Notes: generated from the sequence alone by a model not told the origin. A stretch of DNA of 64,000 bases from Luteolibacter luteus (GCF_012913485.1 NZ_CP051774.1:3844001-3908000), one strand, 5' to 3'; counted from the first letter of the stretch, positions 1 through 7,745 are shown. Program-made: numbers and translations.

Positions 1-2
1 GC

Positions 3-1448
3 TTTGAAGGCTTCGCGGACGTGTTTCCGACCACTCCGTCTACCGGTCCCCATATCGAACCGATCGCAGCGTACGCCCACCCGTCTACCGCGGATCCCGG
101 CGGCCTCCTAAAGATCGGATTGAGCGTTACCGGTGGATACGTTTATCGCGGAAGCGAAATCCCTGCGCTTCAGGGCAAATATGTCTTCGGCGATTGGTCG
201 ACGTCCTTCAGCGTTCCGGGAGGCACCTTGCTTGGTTTGGAAGAAACCGCTCCGGGATCATTTGCGCTTTCGAAGTTGGATGTAACCGGTGGCAATCCGA
301 TCGGGCGCTTCATTCCCACGTTCGGCGAAGATGAGGCAGGCGAACTCTATGTCGCCACGCGGACGATGGATGGGCCGTCCGAGCCGGAACCCGGCGGTCT
401 TCCTTCGGGACAACTCTACAAGATCGTGGCCACTGCGACGGAGCAGACGGCGAACCTCGTGGCAGATCGCGACAATGCAATCTTCTCTGATTTCCCGGGA
501 AACTCCAGTGGAGCCGGTGATCTCTACGCAGGGCAGATCGCCAACAGCCCGGCCTACCGTCGTGCGCTCATCCATTTCAATCTGTCGTCCATCCCTGCGG
601 GTGCGGATGTCACCTCGGCAGAGGTCACGCTACAGGTGACCAAGGTAGGTCCCAGCACCGGTGGCGATTTCACTTTCGGGCTTCACCGGTTGACCGCGGA
701 TTGGGGAGAAGGGACGAGCGTGAGCCTCGGCCAAGGAGCACCTGCCGACGAAGGTGAAGCGACTTGGGAAGACGCGAAGTTCAATCAGTTGTCATGGGAC
801 ACTCCAGGTGGTGACTTCGTCGCCGGAGACTCCGCGAGCAGGGTGGTGAGCAATCTGGGTACCTATACTTGGAGCGCTGCCGGCCTCGCCGCCGATGTGC
901 AGTCTTGGGTAGACCAACCCGCCTCCAATTTCGGCTGGATTTTGCGGGGGGACGAAACGACGGCTTCTGCGAAAGTTTTCGGTGCCAGGCATACCGCGGC
1001 GCCACCCCGGCTTACGGTGAAGTACTTGCCGGGTTCGGCGCAGACGCACCGCGAAATCTGGGAAAGCCAGTACTACCTGCCGGGCCAATATATCGATCCG
1101 GATGGAGATGCGGATTCCGACCAAATCAAGGAACTGCTTGAGTATGCTTGGGACCTCAATCCGCAGACAGTCCAGAAGCTGGAGGATTACTTCGGTGTGG
1201 AAATCGCCTCGCTTCCGCCTCGGTGGTTTTCCGCCGCGATCCGCGCGCGACCGATCTCGAGTATCATCTGGAAACGTCCGCCGACCTCACGATCTGGACT
1301 CCTGTGGTCAGCTCCGTCGCGGGTAATCCTCCGACTGGTTCCGCTTTCGTTTCCGAGACGACGGATTCCGCCAACACTGCCACGCGACGGGTCACGGCCA
1401 GTGTCCCTATCGACCATCAGGGCGATTCAAAGTTCTTCATCCGCCTGA
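3..1448 (+). CDS. Secreted sugar dehydrogenase-like / DNRLRE-domain protein, 5'-partial, frameshifted C-terminus
   Basis: The reading frame is open from base 3, so the gene starts upstream of the window. The first ~130 visible residues resemble the end of a PQQ-dependent glucose/sorbosone dehydrogenase propeller (GGYVYRGSEIPALQGKYVFG, then a GEDEAGELYV strand). A DNRLRE-type beta-sandwich follows, roughly residues 135-330 of the visible part (RALIHFNLSSIPAGADVTSA). The frame as read ends at 1448 in an arginine/serine-rich tail that does not look like protein. In the next frame, from about 1215 to the stop at 1463-1465, there is a sensible ending (LEYHLETSADLTIW ... FIRLSV) of the kind found at the C-termini of many verrucomicrobial exported proteins. 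The gene therefore appears to carry a one-base deletion or a sequencing error near 1205-1235. Probably extracellular; substrate unknown. Confidence 0.72.
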   Translation, partial: FEGFADVFPTTPSTGPHIEPIAAYAHPSTADPGGLLKIGLSVTGGYVYRGSEIPALQGKYVFGDWSTSFSVPGGTLLGLEETAPGSFALSKLDVTGGNPIGRFIPTFGEDEAGELYVATRTMDGPSEPEPGGLPSGQLYKIVATATEQTANLVADRDNAIFSDFPGNSSGAGDLYAGQIANSPAYRRALIHFNLSSIPAGADVTSAEVTLQVTKVGPSTGGDFTFGLHRLTADWGEGTSVSLGQGAPADEGEATWEDAKFNQLSWDTPGGDFVAGDSASRVVSNLGTYTWSAAGLAADVQSWVDQPASNFGWILRGDETTASAKVFGARHTAAPPRLTVKYLPGSAQTHREIWESQYYLPGQYIDPDGDADSDQIKELLEYAWDLNPQTVQKLEDYFGVEIASLPPRWFSAAIRARPISSIIWKRPPTSRSGLLWSAPSRVILRLVPLSFPRRRIPPTLPRDGSRPVSLSTIRAIQSSSSA

Positions 1449-1471
1449 GCGTGCGCAGACCCTGAACAATA

Positions 1472-2206
1472 TCACTTCCTGCCCATCGGTAGGCCACGAA
1501 TGATCAGCCCGGCGAGGATGCCGACTCCGATGACGGCCCAGAAGCCGGGCATCCGGATTACTTCCGCGGGCGGACTCATCCCGAAGATCGCGACGAGGGT
1601 GGCCAAGGGGAAGAAAAACGCAGCGAGTCGGTTCAGCTTCCTGGCCTCGATGGCGGCGTCGTGTGCGAAGCGGGACTGCTCTTCGGTGTTCTCGGCGAGG
1701 GAGAATTCCATTCCTGCCTTCGCATCCTCCGCTACCAGTTCGATCGCGCGCTCGAGTTCCACCGCGCGGTCTCGGAAGTTGATCAGTCGCCGTTCTTCCG
1801 GGCGGGCTTCACGGGCTTGCTGCATCACCGCCTGCATGTTGCGGGTGGCACGCAGGAGTGGTGTTACATGCTTCATCACGTCGAAGTACTGGCGCGGTGT
1901 ATTGGCCAACTCCACCGCTTCGTCCTGCGAGTGGATGTTCTTGTGATAGGTTTCGATGTGCGCATCCAGCGCTGCGAGTCCGCCGCCTTCCGGATAGCTT
2001 TTCCATTCACCGCCCGGCTGGTTCCAGAAGAGGGCCGGTTTGCGGATTTCCTGATCTTCGGGCTCGGGGGCTTGGTGGAGGATCAGGAGCAGGTGACCTT
2101 CCTCGTCCATCAGGCGTTGGCGGCCGGCAGCATCACCTAGCCGTTTGCGGATCGATTCGGGGAGATCCCAGGATTTCGGGAGGAACGTGGGTCGTTTTGT
2201 TTCCAC
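1472..2206 (-). CDS. CorA-like two-helix membrane protein lacking the GMN motif
   Basis: This is a 244-residue protein with a long soluble, helix-rich N-terminal part (residues ~80-190, charged and coiled-coil-like) and two membrane segments at the very C-terminus (about 191-209 and 221-238). That is the layout of CorA/MIT magnesium channels. At the end of the first helix, where CorA has GMN, this protein has GMS (residues 209-211) followed by PP, so the selectivity filter is altered. The start used is a GTG at 2206; I see no ribosome-binding site, and the only other early candidate is an ATG at residue 33. It runs convergently into the frameshifted gene upstream and divergently from the hydrolase. 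A role in ion transport is inference from topology only; it may be a non-transporting relative. Confidence 0.7.
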   Translation of the reverse strand: METKRPTFLPKSWDLPESIRKRLGDAAGRQRLMDEEGHLLLILHQAPEPEDQEIRKPALFWNQPGGEWKSYPEGGGLAALDAHIETYHKNIHSQDEAVELANTPRQYFDVMKHVTPLLRATRNMQAVMQQAREARPEERRLINFRDRAVELERAIELVAEDAKAGMEFSLAENTEEQSRFAHDAAIEARKLNRLAAFFFPLATLVAIFGMSPPAEVIRMPGFWAVIGVGILAGLIIRGLPMGRK

Positions 2207-2282
2207 GCGTTCGGTCTAACCAAGGTGCATGTCCCAAGCAAGCGCGCGACCTGTGGGAGATTCAGGTGTTTTTCCAATCGGA

Positions 2283-3119
2283 ATGAAGGCGTTCTTTCTG
2301 CTAATAGCATCGGTCACGCTCGCGAGTGCCGCTCCGGTGGTGCAACGCGACCTCCCGTATGCGGGAAAACAAAGCAATCCGCTGCAAGCGCTCGATCTCT
2401 ATCTTCCTGCGGAGAAGAGCCCCAAGCCACGACCCATCTTCATCCTGATCCATGGTGGCGGCTGGTCTGCAGGGGACAAGGCGAACTCCCACTTTGTCGA
2501 TCCCAAGACCTCATGGCTTGTCGATGGCGGCTATCTGGTTGCCTCGATCAACTACCGGCTCGCACCGGCGGTGAAACATCCGGGGCAGGTGGAAGATGTC
2601 TGCAGGGCGATCGCATGGATGCAGAAGCATGCTGCGAAATACGGCGGCGATCCGGAGCGCATTTATCTGCTGGGGCATTCCGCTGGCGCGCAGTTGGCTG
2701 CCCTTGCCGCGGTGGATGCGCCACGTCTGGAAGCCGCAGGTGTGGCCCCGAAGTCGATCCGGGGCGTCGTGTTGTTAGATGGGGCTGGTTACGACATTCC
2801 TCTCCAATACGCACCGATGCGTGAAGGCTCCCTGATGGAGAAGATGTACCGGCATGCTTTTACCGATGATCCGGAGAAGCAACGGGACGCCTCGCCAGTT
2901 CATCGCATCACGGACGATCCTCCGCCTTTCCTCATCCTTTTCGTAGCGCGCAGGCCTGATTCAAAACGTCAGTCCCATTTGCTGGCAGAGGCTCTCATCG
3001 CCAAAGGCGGCAAGGCCAAGGTTCTTCCCGTGGACAAGACTCACGGCACCATCAATGCCGACTGCGGTAAGCCGGACGATCCGGTGACAAAAGCAATTAA
3101 CGCCTTTCTCAGGCGCTAG
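2283..3119 (+). CDS. Secreted alpha/beta hydrolase (carboxylesterase/BD-FAE-like)
   Basis: I place the start at the ATG at 2283 because it opens a clear Sec signal peptide (MKAFFLLIASVTLASA, cut near residue 17). An upstream in-frame ATG at 2229 would bury that signal. The mature enzyme has the oxyanion motif HGGGW (residues 57-61), the nucleophile elbow GHSAG with Ser133, and a C-terminal catalytic His254 in KTHGT. These mark the esterase/lipase branch related to BD-FAE and acetyl xylan esterases. The length (278 residues) is normal. The stop lies 5 bases from the end of the convergent cupin gene. The substrate is probably an acyl ester on a carbohydrate or small molecule, which is inference. 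Confidence 0.88.
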   Translation: MKAFFLLIASVTLASAAPVVQRDLPYAGKQSNPLQALDLYLPAEKSPKPRPIFILIHGGGWSAGDKANSHFVDPKTSWLVDGGYLVASINYRLAPAVKHPGQVEDVCRAIAWMQKHAAKYGGDPERIYLLGHSAGAQLAALAAVDAPRLEAAGVAPKSIRGVVLLDGAGYDIPLQYAPMREGSLMEKMYRHAFTDDPEKQRDASPVHRITDDPPPFLILFVARRPDSKRQSHLLAEALIAKGGKAKVLPVDKTHGTINADCGKPDDPVTKAINAFLRR

Positions 3120-3124
3120 TCGGA

Positions 3125-3478
3125 TCACTCGAAATAGGTATCTTCATGCCGGTAAGGCGGCGCACAGCAGCACAGGAAGCGCAGCGTTTCCCTCGCCGTG
3201 ATCTGATGCCAGGCGCCGGCCGGAATCAGGATGGCGTCTCCAGGGCCGACACTCTTGGACTCTCCATCGATCTCCATGGTGCCATTGCCTTCGAGGATGA
3301 AATAGAACTCCTCGCTCTGCTGATGCCAGTGCCGTTGGGTAGAGCCACCCGCAGGGACGCTGGCTTCAGCCAAGCTCTGCTTCTCCACTGGGGCATTCGA
3401 AAGATCGAGAATGCTCCGGATCGTCGAGCCGTCCTTGGTGGTGAAAGGTTGCTGGGCCTCGAGCGCGCGGATTTCCAT
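3125..3478 (-). CDS. Cupin-domain protein
   Basis: A small single-domain cupin of 117 residues. The metal-binding residues of the two cupin motifs are visible: His50, His52 and Glu56/57 in RHWHQQSEEFYF, and His91 in the second motif (PAGAWHQI). Between them lies the usual G(x)5P-like turn (GPGDAILIP). Proteins of this size are often small-molecule binders, isomerases or dioxygenase-like enzymes, and the sequence does not decide between them. It follows the unknown gene at 3499-4170 on the same strand with a 20-base gap, so the two are probably co-transcribed. No signal peptide, so cytosolic. The CCC near the C-terminus (residues ~103-105) is unusual. Confidence 0.85.
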   Translation of the reverse strand: MEIRALEAQQPFTTKDGSTIRSILDLSNAPVEKQSLAEASVPAGGSTQRHWHQQSEEFYFILEGNGTMEIDGESKSVGPGDAILIPAGAWHQITARETLRFLCCCAPPYRHEDTYFE

Positions 3479-3498
3479 GCCCCCTCGCTAGCGGATAC

Positions 3499-4170
3499 TC
3501 AGTCGCCGAGAAATACGAATTCCTCCGCGAGCTTGTTCAGTGACTGCCGGGCGGTCGGCAGAACCAAAGCTAGATCTCCAAAAAGCCGGCGCGGCGCGTC
3601 TTGCGGTGCGCAGCGGTTGTCCGCGGCATCCCGGTAGGCCCGGCGGGCGAAGTCTTCGTAGAATTCCACTCCGGGTGCCCCGCGGCGCTGGCAGCGGCGG
3701 GTGATAAAGCCCGGAAACAGCCCTGTAAGGACTAGGAACTGATTTCCGGCCTCCAGCTGCAGGTGAAAGCGCATCCTGCCGTGAGCGGATTCGAGGATCG
3801 CCACGAAATCCGCCGCATGGGTAAGTCCGGCCGGCAGGCTGCGCAGAGGGTCACCCGTGTCGCTGGCCAGTCGCTGGACCATCACCCCTGCCACGTAGTC
3901 CGCCAGCCCCGGATCGGTGATATCCACCTCCAGGAAGGTATGGCGCACCAGTACGTAGAAGTAAAAGGCGGGGGAAACGCTCAGCGCCGATGTGGAATCG
4001 ATCAGCGCCCGGAGGACTTCCTTGAGGTCCAACATTTCCCGCAGCGCCTCGGGATCTTCCCACAGCGTCCACAGGTGCTTCCTCTCGCCAGCGGGCGAAA
4101 GCACGGAACTCAGGAAGGAGAAATCGGCCGGGGTGAAGCGGTCGCAACAGGAGGGGAGCCAGCTACTCAT
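3499..4170 (-). CDS. Hypothetical protein, soluble, possibly co-transcribed with the cupin
   Basis: A 223-residue protein that I do not recognise. It has no signal peptide or membrane segment. The sequence is a mix of helices with an aromatic-rich stretch near residue 68 (PAFYFYVLVRHTF) and a pair of cysteines at residues 8-9. Coding potential is supported by its length, normal amino-acid use, an ATG start and a 20-base spacing to the downstream cupin gene on the same strand. The region before it (4171-4370) separates it from the divergent rlpA gene and must hold both promoters. No function is proposed. Confidence 0.7.
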   Translation of the reverse strand: MSSWLPSCCDRFTPADFSFLSSVLSPAGERKHLWTLWEDPEALREMLDLKEVLRALIDSTSALSVSPAFYFYVLVRHTFLEVDITDPGLADYVAGVMVQRLASDTGDPLRSLPAGLTHAADFVAILESAHGRMRFHLQLEAGNQFLVLTGLFPGFITRRCQRRGAPGVEFYEDFARRAYRDAADNRCAPQDAPRRLFGDLALVLPTARQSLNKLAEEFVFLGD

Positions 4171-4370
4171 CCTGTCCCCCCAGATAGCAGATTCGGGCCC
4201 GAAATGGCGATAAAAAATTTAAGGCATCCTAATAACATCCTCGGAAATCCCCTGTTTTTAAGCAGAAACCTCTTGACAGAAAACTGCCGATTGGGCTTGC
4301 CGCCTGCTTCTTTCGTCCGTACACCCCTCGGCTCCGCGCCGTGCGTGGGGAAAACGACCGACAGTAAACC

Positions 4371-4799
4371 ATGACCCGGACCCTAAAATCCGTGGCCCTG
4401 GCCATAGCCGGAGCCCTTATACTGCCATCCTGTGCCACGCAGGCGACCGCTTCCAACCGGTTGTCCGTGGGCCAGACTGAGTGGGAAGTCTCTTCCGTAC
4501 AGCACGGGAAAGCTTCCTGGTATGGCATCAATTGCAATGGCGGGACCCGTACCGCCAGCGGAGAGCGCCTCACCAATGGTGGCGCAACCGCAGCTCACAA
4601 GACCCTGCCCATGGGAACCCAAGTTCGTGTGACGAACCTGGCCAACGGCAAGTCCGAAGTGGTGCGCATCAACGACCGTGGTCCCTACACCAAGGGCCGG
4701 GTCATCGATGTCACCCAAGGAGTCGCTGAACGGCTGGGATTCCGCGCACGCGGCATCGTTTCCGTGAAGGTGGAGGTCCTCAAGAAAACCGAGGAGTAG
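4371..4799 (+). CDS. rlpA: RlpA-family septal/cell-wall lipoprotein
   Basis: A 142-residue lipoprotein. The N-terminal signal ends in a lipobox (ILPSC, Cys21). The rest is one double-psi beta-barrel domain with the RlpA hallmarks: KASWYG at 47-52, the AHKTLPMGT stretch with His76, and RINDRGPY with Asp102. The His and Asp correspond to the catalytic pair in lytic RlpA enzymes that cut glycan strands lacking stem peptides. It lacks the SPOR domain of the E. coli and Pseudomonas proteins, so it is a short form of the kind common outside Proteobacteria. An intrinsic terminator follows at 4828-4866. It is expected to act at the outer membrane/periplasm on peptidoglycan. Confidence 0.92.
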   Translation: MTRTLKSVALAIAGALILPSCATQATASNRLSVGQTEWEVSSVQHGKASWYGINCNGGTRTASGERLTNGGATAAHKTLPMGTQVRVTNLANGKSEVVRINDRGPYTKGRVIDVTQGVAERLGFRARGIVSVKVEVLKKTEE

Positions 4800-4827
4800 T
4801 TCTCTCCCGGTTCGTTACCCTCCTAAG

Positions 4828-4866
4828 TAAAACGCCCTCTTCCGGCTTACGGGGGAGGGCGTTTTA
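4828..4866 (+). terminator. Intrinsic terminator after rlpA
   Basis: A perfect 12-bp stem (TAAAACGCCCTC at 4828-4839 with GAGGGCGTTTTA at 4855-4866) and a 15-base loop. The 3' arm ends in TTTTA and the stem begins 28 bases after the rlpA stop. Confidence 0.85.
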
Positions 4867-4880
4867 TCGTTTGAAAAGGT

Positions 4881-5047
4881 TCCAATACAACTCCCGACGG
4901 GGGAACCTCGTAGCGAGATCGCACGCCCGGCGGGAAGTTGTATTGGATAAGCGGGGTTTCTCAGGCCCCAATGTTCTCCCCCCAGAGAACAGCATTATAG
5001 TGGCATTGTTCATGCCAACTTTCTTCATGTGGAGGCTGTCATTTCGT
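4881..5047 (+). repeat. Structured ~160-bp repeat, copy A
   Basis: Copy A of an imperfect direct repeat whose other copy is at 5925-6078. From the shared 14-mer GCACGCCCGGCGGG (4921-4934) onward the two copies align with only small indels to the end of the element. It folds into several stems: a long outer stem (TCCAATACAACTCCCG at 4881-4896 with a near-perfect complement at 4931-4947), GGGG/CCCC (4953-4956 with 4966-4969), GTTCTC/GAGAAC (4973-4978 with 4985-4990) and GGCAT/ATGCC (5002-5006 with 5012-5016). No coding sequence fits. It lies downstream of rlpA's terminator. Confidence 0.75.
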
Positions 5048-5198
5048 TATGAGCGAGTTGTAGCCGGAAGATGGCATAATGCATTGGAAAAGTCTGAGGT
5101 AAATCCTGCAAAACCTTCAAGATTTCCTGAATTTAATGCAGGCATTTTCATGCAATTCCCTGCAGCCCTTACGCAAGGCCCAGCTTTTCTGGAGCATG

Positions 5199-5231
5199 AA
5201 AAAGCCGCTGATCCTGAGGCGGATCGGCGGC
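5199..5231 (-). terminator. Intrinsic terminator for the small membrane protein
   Basis: An 11-bp stem (5204-5214 with 5221-5231, one G-T wobble) with a short loop. On the minus strand it is followed by a run of five T, and it lies about 20 bases after the stop of the gene at 5253-5888. Confidence 0.75.
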
Positions 5232-5252
5232 TCGAAAGGGACCTAGCGAAAC

Positions 5253-5888
5253 TCAGGCGGAGGCCTTCAAAATCGCGCTGGCAACGAAATGCGGAATGCA
5301 GAGCAAGATGGTGGTGATCAGAAGGTTGCGGAATCCGCCTTTCACTTGAAGCGCTGGTTTCCCCCGCGCTCCGAAATAGAGCGAAGCCAAGTTCATCAGG
5401 AAGAGAACGATGTAGGCGGCCAGCACCCAGCTGGCTTCGATCGAGTGGATGAAATGGTGGGTGATCTGTCCTGCCATGAGGCCGCTGAATGCGACTGCGC
5501 CAGTAGAAATGCTTACCTCCGGCAAGTAGAGGCGGAACATATCGACGATGGAATGGATCGCCCAAGGATCGCGCGTGGTGCCGTAAACGTCCTGCTGCAA
5601 GGGTACGAAACGCGGAAGGTGGTTGAAGCGTGGCCCGTGGTCGAGCTGCGGCCGGCTGTCGGCCATGAAACTGTCGTCAAAGGGATCGTCGTCCCCGTTC
5701 AGGGATTTGGCGGTTAGCCGGGGAGCCGGAGTCGGCATGGCAATCATCTTCGATTCCTTGGGCGCAGGAGCCGAAACTCTTGTCGCTGCGGGAATACCAT
5801 AGTCCTCCTCGACGACCGTGAGGGTCGAGGCTGGAAGTCCGGGAGTTGGGAGCGGACCAGGCGTGGGGAAGGGGTGGATCCTTTGCAT
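5253..5888 (-). CDS. Hypothetical membrane protein with proline-rich N-terminus
   Basis: An unrecognised protein of 211 residues when started at the ATG at 5888. The frame stays open to 6116, but the extra 76 residues overlap copy B of the structured repeat and look non-coding, so I chose the downstream start. The N-terminal ~120 residues are proline-rich and disordered (PFPTPGPLPTPGLP). Three hydrophobic helices follow at about 130-150, 155-178 and 190-208. The layout suggests an inner-membrane protein with a cytoplasmic N-terminal tail. It stands alone, has its own terminator at 5199-5231, and lies between the two repeat copies. No Shine-Dalgarno site is visible. Confidence 0.6.
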   Translation of the reverse strand: MQRIHPFPTPGPLPTPGLPASTLTVVEEDYGIPAATRVSAPAPKESKMIAMPTPAPRLTAKSLNGDDDPFDDSFMADSRPQLDHGPRFNHLPRFVPLQQDVYGTTRDPWAIHSIVDMFRLYLPEVSISTGAVAFSGLMAGQITHHFIHSIEASWVLAAYIVLFLMNLASLYFGARGKPALQVKGGFRNLLITTILLCIPHFVASAILKASA

Positions 5889-5924
5889 GGGAGAGAGGGG
5901 TGTGACGTCCTTGAAGGGAAGCTC

Positions 5925-6078
5925 TCCCCAAGCCACCTCCCCGCCGGGGGAGCCTCCAGAGAGACAGCACGCCCGGCGGGTTGGTTGTATTGGATAGCGG
6001 AGCCTTTCGACTCCAAGTTCTCCCCCCAGAGAACAAGAAGCTTTGGCATCCGCCATGCCAACAATACTGACATTCCGT
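5925..6078 (+). repeat. Structured ~160-bp repeat, copy B
   Basis: Copy B of the element at 4881-5047. The GTTCTC/GAGAAC hairpin (6007-6012 with 6019-6024), the GCACGCCCGGCGGG core (5967-5980) and the TTGTATTGGATA segment are conserved. The third stem is GGAG/CTCC here and GGGG/CCCC in copy A, a base-pair-preserving change. The GGCAT/ATGCC stem is kept although its loop differs (CCGCC against TGTTC). The outer stem is weaker than in copy A but has a perfect inner part, CCGCCGGG/CCCGGCGG. It lies just upstream of the start of the gene at 5253-5888. Confidence 0.75.
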
Positions 6079-6283
6079 GAATCGCTTACGTTCAAGGGAA
6101 TGGAGCGGAATTGCACCTTTCTCTGCAGAGTTTGCAGACCCTTAATAATGCAAGTATTTCAGGAACCGCTGAAATTCATGCAGGCTTACCTACGCAAATT
6201 TGCGCATGCCTGCTGGCGATGAGCCGCTTCAAAATCGGCTTATAGGGGCGCTTTTTGACACAAGCCCAAGGCCTTGCGGGCCT
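6079..6283. other. Intergenic region after copy B
   Basis: About 200 bases with no gene. A weak 6-bp hairpin (AAGGCC/GGCCTT, 6268-6284) touches the stop codon of the response regulator and could help terminate it on the minus strand, but it lacks a good T-run. Nothing else is recognised. Confidence 0.4.
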
Positions 6284-7648
6284 TCATTTGAGACCGTGGC
6301 GCTCTAGCAAATTGTATACGGAGCGCTCCGAAATACCCAGTTCCCGGGCCGTTTTGGCCTTGTTCTTCCCGCTGCGATGATAGGTCTGGATGAACACGTC
6401 CCGCTCCATTTCCTGAAGCGTTAGAGGTCGGCCGGATGAGCCCAAGGGACCATCGCGGCGGGTCTCTAGCAGGGGTGCGAGATCTTTTTCTCCGAGCGCG
6501 GTGCCGTCCGTGAAGGCGGTCGCTCTCTCAAGGACGTTTTCGAGCTGGCGGACATTTCCCGGCCAATCGAAGGCGAGCAGCGCCGCACCGGCAGCCTCAG
6601 AAAGCTGCCAGCCTTCAACGCCGCGGCGTTGGGCAATCCGTTTCAAGATATCCCCGGCCAAGCCTTCGATGTCCTCCTTGCGCTCGCGCAACGGCGGAAT
6701 ATGGAGCTCTATGATATTCAGCCGGTAGTAAAGATCCTCGCGGAAGCCGCCAGCATTCACGCGGGCCCTCAGGTCCACGTTCGTTGCTGCGATCACCCGC
6801 GTGTCCGTTTTCAGAAGCTTGTTTCCTCCGACCCGGAAGAATTCCCGGTCTTGCAGGACGTTCAGCAGTTTCGGTTGCAGCTCGGCCGGGAGGTCCCCGA
6901 TCTCATCAAGGAAAAGCGTGCCCTTGGAGGCCTGTTCGAAGCGGCCGGCCCGGGAGGAAGTCGCTCCCGTGAAAGAGCCGCGTTCGTGTCCGAAGAGTTC
7001 GGATTCCAGCAATTCCCTCGGCAGGGCCGGGCAGCTGACCGTGATGAAATCTTCAGTAGAGCGCGGGCTCAGGCGGTGGATTTCCCGGGCGAAATAGGTC
7101 TTTCCCGTGCCGCTCTCCCCGGTCAGCAGGATGGTGCTGTTCAGCGCGGCCGCTTTTTCGAGACGTCGCAGCAGCTCGCGCACCTTGGGGCTGGCGCTGG
7201 TGAGCGCCTTCGTCGCCTTCACACTGCTGCCGGGAAGCGTCGATGTCGCTGCTGGGGCGGGAATCTCTTTTCGCTCCCGGCGAATTTCCCTGAGGATATC
7301 GAATAATCTCTTCAGCTCGAAGGGTTTTGTGAGGTAATCGGCGGCACCTGCCCGCAGCGCCTTCACCGCCGTCTCCGCATCGTTGAGACCTGTCAGCATG
7401 ATCACCGGCAGGTCAGGGAAGCGATCCCGGATGCGCGATAGAACCTCCATCCCCTCCACGTCTGGAAGACCATGGTCGAGAACCACCGCCTCGATCGCCT
7501 CGTCCAGCAGTTCGAGCGCGTGATTGCCGGTTCCGGCCGCGACCGGCCGCCAGCCATGATCCTTGGCCGCGAACTCCAACAACCGCTGGATCGTGGAGTC
7601 GTCATCCACGATGAGCAGGTTTGGGGCATCGGAGGGGTAGCGGGCCAT
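6284..7648 (-). CDS. Sigma-54-dependent response regulator (NtrC family)
   Basis: 454 residues in the standard NtrC order. The receiver domain (about 10-125) has phospho-acceptor Asp58 and Lys108 in LTKPF. The AAA+ sigma-54 activator domain has Walker A GESGTGKT (177-184), the L1 loop as GSFTGA (224-229) instead of the usual GAFTGA, Walker B GTLFLDEIGD (243-252) and the arginine finger region FREDLYYRL. A Fis-type helix-turn-helix lies near 420-454 (ARELGISERSVYNLL). It should activate sigma-54 promoters when phosphorylated. The hybrid kinase encoded 97 bases upstream on the same strand is the likely partner. The serine in the L1 loop is a natural variant and should not by itself abolish sigma-54 contact. 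Confidence 0.93.
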   Translation of the reverse strand: MARYPSDAPNLLIVDDDSTIQRLLEFAAKDHGWRPVAAGTGNHALELLDEAIEAVVLDHGLPDVEGMEVLSRIRDRFPDLPVIMLTGLNDAETAVKALRAGAADYLTKPFELKRLFDILREIRRERKEIPAPAATSTLPGSSVKATKALTSASPKVRELLRRLEKAAALNSTILLTGESGTGKTYFAREIHRLSPRSTEDFITVSCPALPRELLESELFGHERGSFTGATSSRAGRFEQASKGTLFLDEIGDLPAELQPKLLNVLQDREFFRVGGNKLLKTDTRVIAATNVDLRARVNAGGFREDLYYRLNIIELHIPPLRERKEDIEGLAGDILKRIAQRRGVEGWQLSEAAGAALLAFDWPGNVRQLENVLERATAFTDGTALGEKDLAPLLETRRDGPLGSSGRPLTLQEMERDVFIQTYHRSGKNKAKTARELGISERSVYNLLERHGLK

Positions 7649-7689
7649 CAGCGCTGGTGAAATTCAACTCTCTTGTGAAGGTGTCCAGT

Positions 7690-7701
7690 GTGAACGTTCA
7701 C
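7690..7701. promoter_or_regulatory. Perfect 12-bp palindrome between kinase and regulator
   Basis: GTGAACGTTCAC is a perfect palindrome 42 bases upstream of the response regulator start, in the 97-base gap below the kinase gene. Its position fits an operator, but no binding protein is implied by the sequence. Confidence 0.35.
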
Positions 7702-7745
7702 GTGAATACGTAATGTTACCATCAAGCTGGTCTTCTTTGATGCCT

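Noticed and set aside
4881-6078. Integron attC-like cassette sites
   Set aside because: The paired repeats resemble attC in being folded, but I could not find the conserved attC core sequences at the expected ends, and no integrase is in the window.
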